A DNA stretch of 64,000 nt from DAOPJM01 sp964490325 (GTDB lineage Bacteria > Bacillota > Clostridia > Christensenellales > CAG-138), in assembly GCA_964490325.1 (NCBI GenBank), contig CAZBBX010000009.1, forward strand, positions 1-64,000, in the 5' to 3' direction. This document shows positions 24,876 to 33,477 of this stretch, piece by piece (within the stretch, counting starts at the first letter, position 1; each line of letters opens with the position of its first letter). The notes under the pieces are model-generated. The model was not told where the DNA came from and searched no databases. It worked only from the letters and a program-made list of their open reading frames with translations. The position numbers and the translations under genes were made by a program.

Positions 24876-25874
24876 ATGGAATGGACGGACTTGCTATTAG
24901 ACTGGTACGATCAGAACAAGCGGACGCTGCCTTGGCGCGACAGCGGCGACCCATACAAGGTCTGGGTGTCGGAGATCATGCTGCAGCAGACCCGCGTGGC
25001 GGCGGTGATCCCGCACTATCTGCGCTTTATGGAGGCGCTGCCCACCATTGCGGACTTAGCCGCCGTTGATGAGGAACGCCTTGACCGCCTGTGGCAGGGC
25101 TTGGGCTACTACAGCCGCGCCCGCTCCCTGCGGCGCGCCGCGCAGCTCGTCACGGAAAATTTCGGCGGTGAGCTGCCGCACACCGCGGCGGCGCTTCTTA
25201 CGCTGCCGGGCATTGGCGCATACACGGCGGGAGCCATCGCCTCCATCGCCTTTGATGAGCGAACGGCAGCCGTGGACGGGAACGTGCTGCGCATCTACTT
25301 AAGGCTGAACAACGATCCAAGGGACGCAGCGGAGCCAAAGCTTCGTACCGAGATCGCGCTTCGCCTTACCAAGGAGCTGCCCGAGCGGGCGGGGGACTTC
25401 AACCAAGCCCTGATGGATCTGGGCGCAATGGTGTGCCTTCCTAACGCCGAGCCGCAGTGCAAAAGCTGTCCCCTTAGGGAGCGCTGCTTGGCGCACGCGG
25501 CGGGTACGGCGCGGGAGCTGCCCTACAGAAGAAGCAAGCAGCCGCGCCGCACGGAGGAAAGGACGGTACTGGTACTGCGCACGGACAAGGGCGTCCTGCT
25601 GCGCCGCCGTCCAAAGACGGGACTGCTTGCGGGGCTGTACGAGCTGCCAAACGAGCTTGGTCTGCTGTCCGTGGAGCAGGCGGTGCAGGCGATGACACAG
25701 CTTGGACTGCGCCCCGTTTCGGATCTGCGCTTTTATAAGCGCCGCCATATCTTTACGCATATCGAGTGGCACATGCAGGTGTACAGCTGCGACGTTTCGG
25801 GCGAACCCAAGGCGGGGCTTGTCCCCTCTGACGGTTCACAGGCGCTGCCAACGGCGTTTGCCTGCTGCCTTTAG
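24876..25874 (+). CDS. mutY: A/G-specific adenine glycosylase
   Basis: MutY removes adenine mispaired with 8-oxoguanine. The 332-residue protein has the N-terminal RTLPWRDSGDPYKVWVSEIMLQQT block and the helix-hairpin-helix LLTLPGIGAYTAGAIASIAF. A catalytic Asp region (AVDGNVLRI) and four cysteines in C-x6-C-x2-C-x5-C (residues about 188-204) for the [4Fe-4S] cluster follow. A C-terminal NUDIX-like domain recognises 8-oxoguanine (VLVLRTDKGVLLRRRPKTGLLAGLYELPN). It stands alone between repeat copy B and a peptidase gene. Confidence 0.95.
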   Translation: MEWTDLLLDWYDQNKRTLPWRDSGDPYKVWVSEIMLQQTRVAAVIPHYLRFMEALPTIADLAAVDEERLDRLWQGLGYYSRARSLRRAAQLVTENFGGELPHTAAALLTLPGIGAYTAGAIASIAFDERTAAVDGNVLRIYLRLNNDPRDAAEPKLRTEIALRLTKELPERAGDFNQALMDLGAMVCLPNAEPQCKSCPLRERCLAHAAGTARELPYRRSKQPRRTEERTVLVLRTDKGVLLRRRPKTGLLAGLYELPNELGLLSVEQAVQAMTQLGLRPVSDLRFYKRRHIFTHIEWHMQVYSCDVSGEPKAGLVPSDGSQALPTAFACCL

Positions 25875-25942
25875 GCTATGGACAGCATCAAAGCGCGGGG
25901 AAGCGCATAGATTGTCGCAAACGGAGCTTAGGGGGTCGGATC

Positions 25943-27229
25943 ATGCCGCTTTTGCGATATGGAGACAAGGGCGTGTTCGTGCGCTATCTGCAGCTTGCGC
26001 TCAAACGTGCGGGATACAAGACGGGAGAGATCGACGGCATCTACGGACGCCGCACACTGGCGGCGCTGACCGCCTTTCAGCAGGAGAACGGCCTTGCCGC
26101 AGACGGCATTGCGGGGCGGCTCACTTGGTCGGCACTGTACCCCTATCTGGCGGGGTATCGCCCCCATGTGACGGCGTCGGGCGACAGCTACTATAAACTG
26201 GCAAAGCGCTACGGCACGAGCGTGACGGCCATCGAGCGGGCAAATCCGAGCTATCAGGCGGCGAATCTGCCCGTAGGCGTTACGCTTGTGATCCCGCTGG
26301 ACTTTTCCGTCGTATCCTTTGAGGTACCCTACAGCAGCGCCTATACGCGCATCGTACTGGACGGTCTTGCTGCACGCTATCCCTTTATTCACCTTTCCTC
26401 CATCGGCGTGAGCGTGATGGGCAAAAAGCTCCACTGCGCGGCGCTGGGGACGGGGGGAAGGGAGATCGCCTGCAACGCCTCGCACCACGCCAACGAGTGG
26501 ATCACCACGCCCTTGACCTTACGCTTCCTTGAGGAGTACGCTGCGGCGGTGGCGGCGGATGGGCTGATCTATGGCTTTTCCGCCCGTGCTCTGTACGAGG
26601 CCACCGTCCTGTACATAACGCCCTTGGTCGATCCCGACGGCGTGGATCTGGTGACGGGGGCGCTGCCAAAGGACGACAGCTGGTATCGGCAGGCGGAGGC
26701 ACTGGCGGCCTACTATCCGTCCATCCCCTTTCCCAACGGCTGGAAGGCCAACATCGTGGGCGTCGATCTGAATTTGGGCTACCCGGCGGGCTGGGAGGAG
26801 GCGCGGCGAATTAAATTTGCGGCGGGCTACACGCGGCCGGGGCCGAGGGACTATGTGGGCACGGCGCCCCTGACCGAGCCGGAGAACATCGCCATGTACG
26901 AGTTCACGCTTGCGCATGACTTTCGCCTTACCCTGTCCTACCACACGCAGGGCAGCGTGATCTACTGGAAGTACGACGGCTACGAGCCTGCCCGCTCCCG
27001 CGTGATCGCGGACGCGTTTGCACAGGCCAGCGGCTACTTGGTGGAGGATACGCCCTTTGCAAGCGGGAACGCGGGCTATAAGGATTGGTTCATTCAGACC
27101 TACGATCTGCCGGGCTATACCATCGAGGCGGGCAGAGGCGTCAGCCCCCTGCCGCTCAGCGACCTTCCCAAGCTCTATCGGGAGAACGAGGGGATCTTTG
27201 CCCTTGCGCTGCTTTTGAGCGCACCGTAA
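25943..27229 (+). CDS. M14-type gamma-D-glutamyl-diaminopimelate peptidase with peptidoglycan-binding and LysM domains
   Basis: The 428-residue protein has three parts. Residues 1-70 form a peptidoglycan-binding domain 1 (YLQLALKRAGYKTGEIDGIYGRRT). About 75-118 is a LysM motif (TASGDSYYKLAKRYGTSVTAIERANP). From about 130 there is a carboxypeptidase A-like catalytic domain with the zinc motif NASHHANEW (H-x-x-E), a substrate segment DLNLGYPAGW, a later SYHTQGSVIYW, and the catalytic Glu probably in YTIEAGRG. This matches endopeptidase I types that trim cell-wall or spore peptides. No signal peptide is seen, which fits a forespore-located enzyme. Confidence 0.9.
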   Translation: MPLLRYGDKGVFVRYLQLALKRAGYKTGEIDGIYGRRTLAALTAFQQENGLAADGIAGRLTWSALYPYLAGYRPHVTASGDSYYKLAKRYGTSVTAIERANPSYQAANLPVGVTLVIPLDFSVVSFEVPYSSAYTRIVLDGLAARYPFIHLSSIGVSVMGKKLHCAALGTGGREIACNASHHANEWITTPLTLRFLEEYAAAVAADGLIYGFSARALYEATVLYITPLVDPDGVDLVTGALPKDDSWYRQAEALAAYYPSIPFPNGWKANIVGVDLNLGYPAGWEEARRIKFAAGYTRPGPRDYVGTAPLTEPENIAMYEFTLAHDFRLTLSYHTQGSVIYWKYDGYEPARSRVIADAFAQASGYLVEDTPFASGNAGYKDWFIQTYDLPGYTIEAGRGVSPLPLSDLPKLYRENEGIFALALLLSAP

Positions 27230-27236
27230 AACGCAC

Positions 27237-27265
27237 TTGCGGGAAACAAAACCAAATGCTATACT
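27237..27265 (+). promoter_or_regulatory. Promoter placed directly before the flippase gene
   Basis: TTGCGG (27237-27242) and TATACT (27260-27265) have a 17-base spacer. The GTG at 27273 lies 7 bases after the -10 box, so the transcript may have no leader. Confidence 0.55.
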
Positions 27266-27272
27266 CAATACC

Positions 27273-28907
27273 GTGGAAACAAAAGGCAGAACAAATTTAA
27301 TTCGCGGCGCGGCCATCTTAAGCCTTGCGGGCATCGTCTGCAAGGTACTGGGCGTACTCATCCGCAGCTGGGCGTCCGCCGTCATCGGTGTGGACGGCAT
27401 GGAGTACTACGAGATCGTCTTCCCGTTCTACTCTTGGCTGCTGATCCTATCCAGCTCAGGCATCCCCACCGCCATCTCGCGCATGGTCGCAGAGCGCGTG
27501 TCGTTGGGCGACCACGCGGGAGCGCGCAGCGTCTTTCGCCGTGCGCTGCTGATCCTCACGCTGCTTGGACTTGCGTCCACCGCCGTTTTGTTCTTCGGCG
27601 CGGACTTCTTTGCGGTGCAGTTCTTGGGCAAGGGACAGGAGCTGTCGCTGTCGTTCAAGGCGCTTGCGCCCGCGCTGTTCTTTGTGTCGGTGCTCTGCGC
27701 CTATCGCGGCTATTTGCAGGGCTTGCAGCTGATGACGGGCACGAGCGTGTCGCAGATCGCAGAGCAGGTGTTCAAGTGCGCCATTGGGCTGCTGCTGGCC
27801 TCGCGTTGGATCTCCCGCGGCCCCGCATGGGGCGCTGCCGGTCTGCTGGTGGGCATCTCCGTCTCCGAATTGGCGGCGCTTATCATCATGCTGCTGTTCA
27901 CGCTCAAAAATCGCCGCGTCCTTATGCCCTTGGGGGCGCCCAAGGAAGCGGTGTACAATAAGCGCATCCTTTCCACCCTGTTCAAGATTGCCATTCCCAT
28001 CACCATAGGCGCGTCCGTGCTGCCGCTTACCAGTATGCTGGACGTGAAGATGATCTACTACTTCCTCGAAAAGTACCTGTCCGCAGAGGATGCGCGCTAC
28101 TGCTATGTCGCACTCAGCACCTATGTGCGTTCCCTTATCAACCTTCCCGCGTCGCTGACCACTGCGCTGGCCATCAGCATCGTGCCGTCCCTGTCCGCAG
28201 CCCGCGCCAAGCAGGATCTCAAGAGCGTCAACGAGCTGTCCCGCCTGAACGTCAAGCTGGCGATGGTGGTTGGCCTGCCCTGCGCGGCGGGGCTGTTCGT
28301 GCTGGGCGGTCCCATCATTCAAATGCTCTTTCCCAGCATCGAGCAGCGCTCACTGGAGATCGCCGTTCCGCTGATGCGCATCGCCTCCATCTCCGTCATC
28401 TTCATCTCGCTCACGCAGGCGGTCACGGGCGCCTTGCAGGGCGTGGGCAAGCAGCGCCTGCCCGTGTACTTCCTTGCCATCGGCGCGGCGCTGAAGGTGC
28501 TGTGCAACGTCCTGCTTTTGAGCATCCCTTCCATCAACATCAAGGGCGCTTCCATCTCGAACATCGTCTGCTACGGCGTGGCGGGCATACTGGACACGAT
28601 AGCCCTTGTGCGCGCCGTCAAGCTCAAGCTGCATCCCGTTGGCACGTTTCTAAAGCCCCTCATCGCCTCCGTGCTCATGGGCGCGGTGGTGTACTTCGTG
28701 TACAAGCTGCTGTACGCTTGGCATCCGGGGACGATGGTGACGCTTTTAGCGGTGCTGGTGGGCGTGATCGTGTATGCCGCGCTGCTGTTTGCCCTGCGCA
28801 TCTTTGATGCGGAGGAGCTGATCTATGTGCCGGGCGGCACAAGGCTCAAGCGCTTTGTCCGCGCACAAAAAAAGAGCGCGGAGGAGCCTCCCGCTCCCAA
28901 GGAGTGA
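27273..28907 (+). CDS. Polysaccharide/lipid II-type flippase, SpoVB/YabM-like (MOP superfamily)
   Basis: The 544-residue integral membrane protein has about fourteen hydrophobic segments, beginning with ILSLAGIVCKVLGVLIR and including SSSGIPTAISRMVAERVSLG, LQGLQLMTGTSVSQIAEQVFK and TALAISIVPSLSAARAKQDL, typical of the SpoVB/MurJ-related exporters. The GTG at 27273 is chosen because it directly follows a promoter; a TTG at 27237 would overlap that promoter. Gene order flippase-mazG-HU resembles yabM-yabN and neighbours of B. subtilis, supporting a YabM-type assignment and a role in cell-wall or spore-cortex precursor export. Confidence 0.88.
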   Translation: METKGRTNLIRGAAILSLAGIVCKVLGVLIRSWASAVIGVDGMEYYEIVFPFYSWLLILSSSGIPTAISRMVAERVSLGDHAGARSVFRRALLILTLLGLASTAVLFFGADFFAVQFLGKGQELSLSFKALAPALFFVSVLCAYRGYLQGLQLMTGTSVSQIAEQVFKCAIGLLLASRWISRGPAWGAAGLLVGISVSELAALIIMLLFTLKNRRVLMPLGAPKEAVYNKRILSTLFKIAIPITIGASVLPLTSMLDVKMIYYFLEKYLSAEDARYCYVALSTYVRSLINLPASLTTALAISIVPSLSAARAKQDLKSVNELSRLNVKLAMVVGLPCAAGLFVLGGPIIQMLFPSIEQRSLEIAVPLMRIASISVIFISLTQAVTGALQGVGKQRLPVYFLAIGAALKVLCNVLLLSIPSINIKGASISNIVCYGVAGILDTIALVRAVKLKLHPVGTFLKPLIASVLMGAVVYFVYKLLYAWHPGTMVTLLAVLVGVIVYAALLFALRIFDAEELIYVPGGTRLKRFVRAQKKSAEEPPAPKE

Positions 28908-28913
28908 TATTCC

Positions 28914-30323
28914 ATGAAACAGATCCTTATTGCCCCCCTGTCCACGCCCAAGACCCTGAGCGCGCAGGTCATGGAGAGTGTGCATAGCGCCAAGCTGCTG
29001 TATCTGCAGACCGCCAAGCATCCCTCCGCCAAGCCCGTACTGGACGCGGGGTTGGCCTTTTTCTCCATGGACGAGCTGTACGATGCAGCGAAGGACTTTG
29101 ACGCGCTCAACGATGCCATTGCCGATCGACTGACGGCGGGACCCTCCTGCGTATACGCGGTGATGGGCGACGGCTGCTATGCGCAGCTTGCCGCAATCCG
29201 CCGTGCCGCCGCCGAGCGGGGCTTTGCCGTGAAGCTCTTGCCCACCGTATCCTTCAGCAAGGCGGCGTTTCCCATGGAGCAGAGCGCGCTGCGGCTTTCG
29301 GCACGGGAGCTTCCCGCCCGCTTGGAGCCGACCCTGCCCCTTTTGATCGAGGAGATCGACACGCCCCTGACCGCAGGCGAGCTGAAGCTGCGCCTGATGA
29401 AGACCTATCCCGAGGCGCTGCAGGTCACGCTTGCGACCCTCTGCGCGGACGGGAGCTATCGGCACAGGGAGCTGCCGCTGTACGAGCTGGATCGCGGGAC
29501 GAGCTATGGCTCGGGCACGGTGCTGCTGGTACCGCCCGTTCCGTTTATGCAGCGGGAGCATTACGACTACGAGGCGCTGGTGGCGGTCATGCGCCGCCTG
29601 AGGGAGCCGGATGGCTGCCCTTGGGATCGGGAGCAGACGCACGAGAGCATCCGCAGGGATCTGATCGAGGAGTGCTATGAGCTGATCGGCGCGATCGATG
29701 AAAAGAGCGACGAGCACATGCAGGAGGAGCTGGGCGACGTACTGATGCAGGTGGTGTTCCACGCCGAGATCGCGGCGGAGCAGGGTCGCTTCGACGAGGG
29801 AGACGTGTGCAGCGGCATCGTGCAAAAGCTCATCTATCGGCATCCCCATGTCTTTGGCGACGTGCAGGTGCAGTCCTCGGACGAGGTGCTGAAAAACTGG
29901 GACGCCCTCAAAAAGAAGGAAAAGCAGCAAAACAGCGTCTCGGAGATCATGCAGGCCATCTCACCCTCCTTCCCCGCGCTGCTGCAGGCGCAGAAGGTGC
30001 AGCACAAGGCGCACAAGGCGGGCTTCGACTGGGACAACGCCAAGGAAGCGTTTCCGAAGATCCGTGAGGAGACCGATGAATTGGAAGCCGCCATGGCAGG
30101 GGAGGGCGACAGTAAGGAGGAGCTGGGCGATCTGTTGTTTGCCGCGGTCAATGTGGCAAGGCTCCTTGGGCTGGACGCGGAGGAGGCGCTGCACCAAGCG
30201 ACCGCCAAATTCATTGCCCGCTATGCCCGTATGGAGGAGCTTGCGCGGCTTGACGGGGTCGAGCTTGCAAATAAATCGCTTTCCGAACAGGATCTGTACT
30301 GGAAAAAGGCAAAAAGTCGGTGA
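28914..30323 (+). CDS. mazG: Nucleoside triphosphate pyrophosphohydrolase with N-terminal methylase-like domain
   Basis: The 469-residue protein joins an N-terminal tetrapyrrole methylase-like domain (about 1-205, degenerate) to two MazG domains. The first MazG repeat has CPWDREQTHESIRRDLIEECYEL and EELGDVLMQVVFHAEIA, with the E-x-x-E...E-x-x-D metal ligands. The second has KIREETDELEAAM and EELGDLLFAAVNVARLLG. It resembles YabN. The enzyme hydrolyses non-canonical nucleoside triphosphates to monophosphates. It starts 6 bases after the flippase gene behind AAGGAG. Confidence 0.93.
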   Translation: MKQILIAPLSTPKTLSAQVMESVHSAKLLYLQTAKHPSAKPVLDAGLAFFSMDELYDAAKDFDALNDAIADRLTAGPSCVYAVMGDGCYAQLAAIRRAAAERGFAVKLLPTVSFSKAAFPMEQSALRLSARELPARLEPTLPLLIEEIDTPLTAGELKLRLMKTYPEALQVTLATLCADGSYRHRELPLYELDRGTSYGSGTVLLVPPVPFMQREHYDYEALVAVMRRLREPDGCPWDREQTHESIRRDLIEECYELIGAIDEKSDEHMQEELGDVLMQVVFHAEIAAEQGRFDEGDVCSGIVQKLIYRHPHVFGDVQVQSSDEVLKNWDALKKKEKQQNSVSEIMQAISPSFPALLQAQKVQHKAHKAGFDWDNAKEAFPKIREETDELEAAMAGEGDSKEELGDLLFAAVNVARLLGLDAEEALHQATAKFIARYARMEELARLDGVELANKSLSEQDLYWKKAKSR

Positions 30324-30340
30324 AAATTTGCATTTCCCCC

Positions 30341-30369
30341 TTGATTTTGGGACAAGGTACTGATACAAT
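30341..30369 (+). promoter_or_regulatory. Promoter of the HU gene
   Basis: TTGATT (30341-30346) and TACAAT (30364-30369) are spaced by 17 bases. The start codon follows after 42 bases with TAGGAGGAATT as ribosome binding site. Confidence 0.82.
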
Positions 30370-30411
30370 AAGCAACGTTGCTTTTAGCACTATTTTAGGA
30401 GGAATTAGATA

Positions 30412-30684
30412 ATGAATAAAACCGAATTGATCGCAGTTGTCGCAGAAAAGTGCGCAGTTTCCAAGAAGAACGCCGAGAAGTCCGTCAACGCAGCCCTGTG
30501 CGGCATCACCGATGCTCTGAAGGCAGGCGAGAAGGTCTCTCTGGTCGGCTTTGGCTCCTTCGAAGCCAAGAAGCGTCCCGCTCGCAAGGGTCATAACCCC
30601 ATGACCGGCGCCGAGATCGACATCGCCGCTTCCACCACCCCCGCGTTCAAGGCCGGCAAGGCTCTCAAGGACGCCCTCAACTAA
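30412..30684 (+). CDS. hup: HU-family DNA-binding protein
   Basis: The 90-residue histone-like protein bends and compacts DNA as a homodimer. MNKTELIAVVAEK opens it, followed by LVGFGSFEAKKRPARKGHNPMTGAEI, the DNA-binding arm signature, and PAFKAGKALKDALN at the C-terminus. It has its own promoter and a strong terminator, as expected for a highly expressed gene. Its place after mazG matches many clostridia. Confidence 0.97.
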   Translation: MNKTELIAVVAEKCAVSKKNAEKSVNAALCGITDALKAGEKVSLVGFGSFEAKKRPARKGHNPMTGAEIDIAASTTPAFKAGKALKDALN

Positions 30685-30703
30685 GCTACAGTACAACAAT
30701 ATT

Positions 30704-30748
30704 AAGGCCGCCCCGTTTGCAGCACAGCTGTTCGAGGCGGCCTCTTTA
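30704..30748 (+). terminator. Terminator of the HU gene
   Basis: A stem built on GGCCGCC/GGCGGCC, with inner pairs and a longer loop (30706-30742), is followed by TCTTTATTT. Confidence 0.8.
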
Positions 30749-30759
30749 TTTGTACTTGT

Positions 30760-31878
30760 TTACATCAGGTTTTCGGGATTCAGCGCCGTCAGCTCGGGCA
30801 GCACGAAGCGGCCGTCCTTGCGGATGAGCACATCGTCAAAGTAGATCTCCCCGCCGCCATAGGCAGGCGTTTGGATCATCACCAGATCCCAGTGCTGCGC
30901 GGACTTGTTGCCGTTGTTGCAGTCGTCATAGCAGGCGCCGGGGGTGAAGTGGATGGAGCCTGCGATCTTCTCGTCAAAGAGCGTATCCTTCATCGGTTCG
31001 GTGATGTAGGGATTCACGCCGATGGCAAACTCGCCCACATAGCGCGCCCCCTCGTCAATGTCCAGCTGCGCGTTGATGCGTGCCGTGTCGTTGGCGGTGG
31101 CCTCCACGATCCTGCCGTCACGGAACACAAAGCGGATGTCCGTGTAGGTAAAGCCGTTCTCCAAGGAGGGCGTGTTGTAATGGATCACGCCGTTGACGCT
31201 TTCGCGCACGGGGGCGGTGTAGATCTCGCCGTCGGGAATGTTCATCTCTCCCGCGCACTTGATGGCGGGCAGACCCTTGATGGAAAAGCTTAGGTCGGTG
31301 TCGGCGGGACCCTTGAGCCGTACATGGTCGCTGCGCTCCATCAGCGCCTTCAGGGCGTCCATGGCCCTGTCCATCTTGGAGTAATCCAAGCAGCAGACCT
31401 TGAAGTAGTAATCCTCAAACGCCTCGGTGCTCCTGTCCGCAAGCTGCGCCATGGAGGGCGTGGGATAGCGCAGCACGACCCACTTGGTCTTGGGCACGCG
31501 GATCTCGCCGTGGACAGGCGTCCAGTACAGGCGCATGTACGCGTTCATGTTTTCGGAAGGAACGTCCTTGGTCTCGGAGGCGTTTTCCCCACCGCGTATG
31601 CCGATGTAGGCCTGCATGGAGGCCATCACCGCCGCGTCAAAGGCGGCCTTGCTCTTTAGCTGCGCCTCGGTGCAGCCAAGCAGCAGCTCCCGCTCGATGG
31701 ACTTGTCGGTCGTCCACACAAAGGGGTTGCCGCCGACCTGATAGACCTGTCGAATGAGTGCCTTTACAAGCGCGCCGCAGTCGCCTATCCCCTCGATCAG
31801 TACGTTTTCACCCGCCTGCACGCGGCAGGAATGGTGAACAAGATTGTGCGCAAGCACGGTAATGCGCGGATCTGTCAC
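30760..31878 (-). CDS. M29-family aminopeptidase
   Basis: The 372-residue protein fits the AmpS/aminopeptidase T family of two-metal exopeptidases. N-terminal ITVLAHNLVHHSCRVQAGENVLIEG is typical. Likely metal-ligand positions are in GEMNIPDGEIYTAP, YVGEFAIGVNP, SIHFTPGACYDD and SAQHWDLVMIQ. The start is a GTG at 31878 with GGGAGG 8 bases upstream; the open frame extends further but without a site. It cleaves N-terminal residues from peptides in the cytoplasm, useful for an amino-acid fermenter. Expression is from its own promoter on the minus strand. Confidence 0.9.
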   Translation of the reverse strand: MTDPRITVLAHNLVHHSCRVQAGENVLIEGIGDCGALVKALIRQVYQVGGNPFVWTTDKSIERELLLGCTEAQLKSKAAFDAAVMASMQAYIGIRGGENASETKDVPSENMNAYMRLYWTPVHGEIRVPKTKWVVLRYPTPSMAQLADRSTEAFEDYYFKVCCLDYSKMDRAMDALKALMERSDHVRLKGPADTDLSFSIKGLPAIKCAGEMNIPDGEIYTAPVRESVNGVIHYNTPSLENGFTYTDIRFVFRDGRIVEATANDTARINAQLDIDEGARYVGEFAIGVNPYITEPMKDTLFDEKIAGSIHFTPGACYDDCNNGNKSAQHWDLVMIQTPAYGGGEIYFDDVLIRKDGRFVLPELTALNPENLM

Positions 31879-31908
31879 AGCCTTTACCTCCCAACAAAAT
31901 TCCTCTTT

Positions 31909-31937
31909 AGTATAGCGCCTTTTCAGCGCTTTCGCAA
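31909..31937 (-). promoter_or_regulatory. Promoter of the aminopeptidase gene
   Basis: On the minus strand TTGCGA (31937-31932) and TATACT (31914-31909) are separated by 17 bases. Confidence 0.75.
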
Positions 31938-32005
31938 GGGAGTACGCAGCTGTAAAAAGTGTACGCAGATGCGAACGGCCTTCGCTTTTTTTCAACAAGA
32001 AGCGC

Positions 32006-32034
32006 TTGCTAAGCAAAAGTGCGCATGCTATACT
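32006..32034 (+). promoter_or_regulatory. Promoter of the Pro/Thr-repeat membrane protein gene
   Basis: TTGCTA (32006-32011) and TATACT (32029-32034) are separated by 17 bases. Confidence 0.72.
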
Positions 32035-32070
32035 GTGCATAGAAACATTTCCGAGAGGGGGCGGGTCGGG

Positions 32071-33435
32071 ATGCGGGACGAGTTTCATAATACGGTGCCG
32101 GAATATGCATCCTTGGACGAACCGCTGCTTACTCATGCCAAGACCACAAAAAAACGTGCCTCCGCTCTTGCGAGCTTGACCATAGCCGCAGCCGCCGTGC
32201 TTTTGATCGCGTTGGCCGCGTTTTTCCTGCTGCGCGTACGCGGAACGGTGATAGAGCGCAGCCCGCACAGCGCGACCATCGCCGTGGACGTGCACAAGTA
32301 CGGCGTGGATACCGAGCTTTTGCGCTACGAGCTGTACGAAAACGGCGTTTCCATCAGCCGCTTCGAGGGAACGACTCCCGCAAAGGACGGCGAGCTGTCC
32401 TTTAGCGGCCTTAACGCCGATACCAAGTACCATCTGCATTTCTATGACGCTGACGATACGGCGGGTGTCCTGCGCGTGGGCAGCATCTCCTTCCGCACCA
32501 CCAAGGAGGGGGAGCAGCCGCAGCAGGGCATTGCCACGTCCACGCCGCAAAACGACGGGACGCCCACAGCGGGGATCGTTTCGACCGCCACACCCTCCCC
32601 CACGCCCACGGCAACGCCTGCGCCCACGGCGACTCCCACGGCAACACCTACGCCTACCCCTACGCCTACTCCAACACCCACGCCCACACCAACCCCTACG
32701 CCCACGCCCAAACCGACGCCCACGCCGATCCCCACAACGCTCTACGATGGTCCCGAGGTTATCGAGTGGGCGGTGTACTATCCCGCCGTGTATACCACGG
32801 ACGACGCCAACACCTACGGCCTAAGGATCGCCTTCAAGCCGCACGACGCCACGGACATCTCCGTGCGCTTCACGGCGGACAGCAGCGAGGTCTACAGCGT
32901 TCCTACATCGGACATGGAGTACTATTGGGACGGCGAGGCTTACTATGTGGACACGTCAAGCTTCCACGTTTCCGCCATCGGCACGCACACGGGCAGCTGC
33001 ACGATCTCGTATAAGCTGGGCGGCACGGCGGCCACCACCACCAAGACCATCAGCTTTGCGGTGGGCGGACTGGTGATAGGCGATCTGTCCGCCGCGCTCA
33101 TCACACCGGGAACGCCTGCGTTCTATCGGCTGCAGCTGAGCGGGCAGGGCTACACGATCCCCGACGGTGCCTATCCCGTCATCGACTCTGTCGAATGGAC
33201 GAACAGCCAAATGGGTGGAACGTACCATATCGTGCCGACAACGGCGTACAGCGTGGACAGCGGCACAGGCGCGTTTACGCTCGACTATTCGCAGGCCTAT
33301 GTGGCGGAGGGTGTGCCGGACAGCGTCAGCTTTACCGTTCGTGTGACGTATCACTGGGATTGCCCCGACCTGTTCGGCGGCGTGAGCTATACGCGCAGCG
33401 CTACCCTTTCAAGCAGTGCCACGGTGCTTCCCTGA
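32071..33435 (+). CDS. Membrane-anchored protein with Pro/Thr-rich linker
   Basis: The 454-residue protein starts at ATG 32071 behind GAGGGGGCGGG. After a 45-residue cytoplasmic tail there is one membrane helix (about 46-70, SLTIAAAAVLLIALAAFFLL). The next domain resembles a fibronectin-like beta domain (about 75-150, RSPHSATIAVDV to SGLNADTKYHLHFYDAD). A linker of about 55 residues, mainly Thr-Pro dipeptides, follows, then a beta-rich C-terminal domain of about 210 residues. The topology implies surface display. No sorting signal or enzyme motif is present. It sits upstream of an MscS-type channel with a 42-base gap. Function is unknown. Confidence 0.75.
   Translation: MRDEFHNTVPEYASLDEPLLTHAKTTKKRASALASLTIAAAAVLLIALAAFFLLRVRGTVIERSPHSATIAVDVHKYGVDTELLRYELYENGVSISRFEGTTPAKDGELSFSGLNADTKYHLHFYDADDTAGVLRVGSISFRTTKEGEQPQQGIATSTPQNDGTPTAGIVSTATPSPTPTATPAPTATPTATPTPTPTPTPTPTPTPTPTPTPKPTPTPIPTTLYDGPEVIEWAVYYPAVYTTDDANTYGLRIAFKPHDATDISVRFTADSSEVYSVPTSDMEYYWDGEAYYVDTSSFHVSAIGTHTGSCTISYKLGGTAATTTKTISFAVGGLVIGDLSAALITPGTPAFYRLQLSGQGYTIPDGAYPVIDSVEWTNSQMGGTYHIVPTTAYSVDSGTGAFTLDYSQAYVAEGVPDSVSFTVRVTYHWDCPDLFGGVSYTRSATLSSSATVLP
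32587..32738 (+). repeat. Low-complexity Pro/Thr codon repeat
   Basis: Roughly 150 bases consist of degenerate ACN-CCN hexamers encoding Thr-Pro and Thr-Ala dipeptides within the membrane-anchored protein. Third-position variation shows it is maintained as protein sequence and is not a pure tandem DNA repeat. Confidence 0.85.
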
Positions 33436-33477
33436 CCGTTTCGATCGTTTCGCAGGATAAACTTTTAGGAGGTTCGC

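Noticed and set aside
32587..32738. Possible CRISPR-like or VNTR array
   Set aside because: The hexamers are degenerate Thr-Pro codons within a gene, with no spacers. No CRISPR array was seen anywhere in the window.
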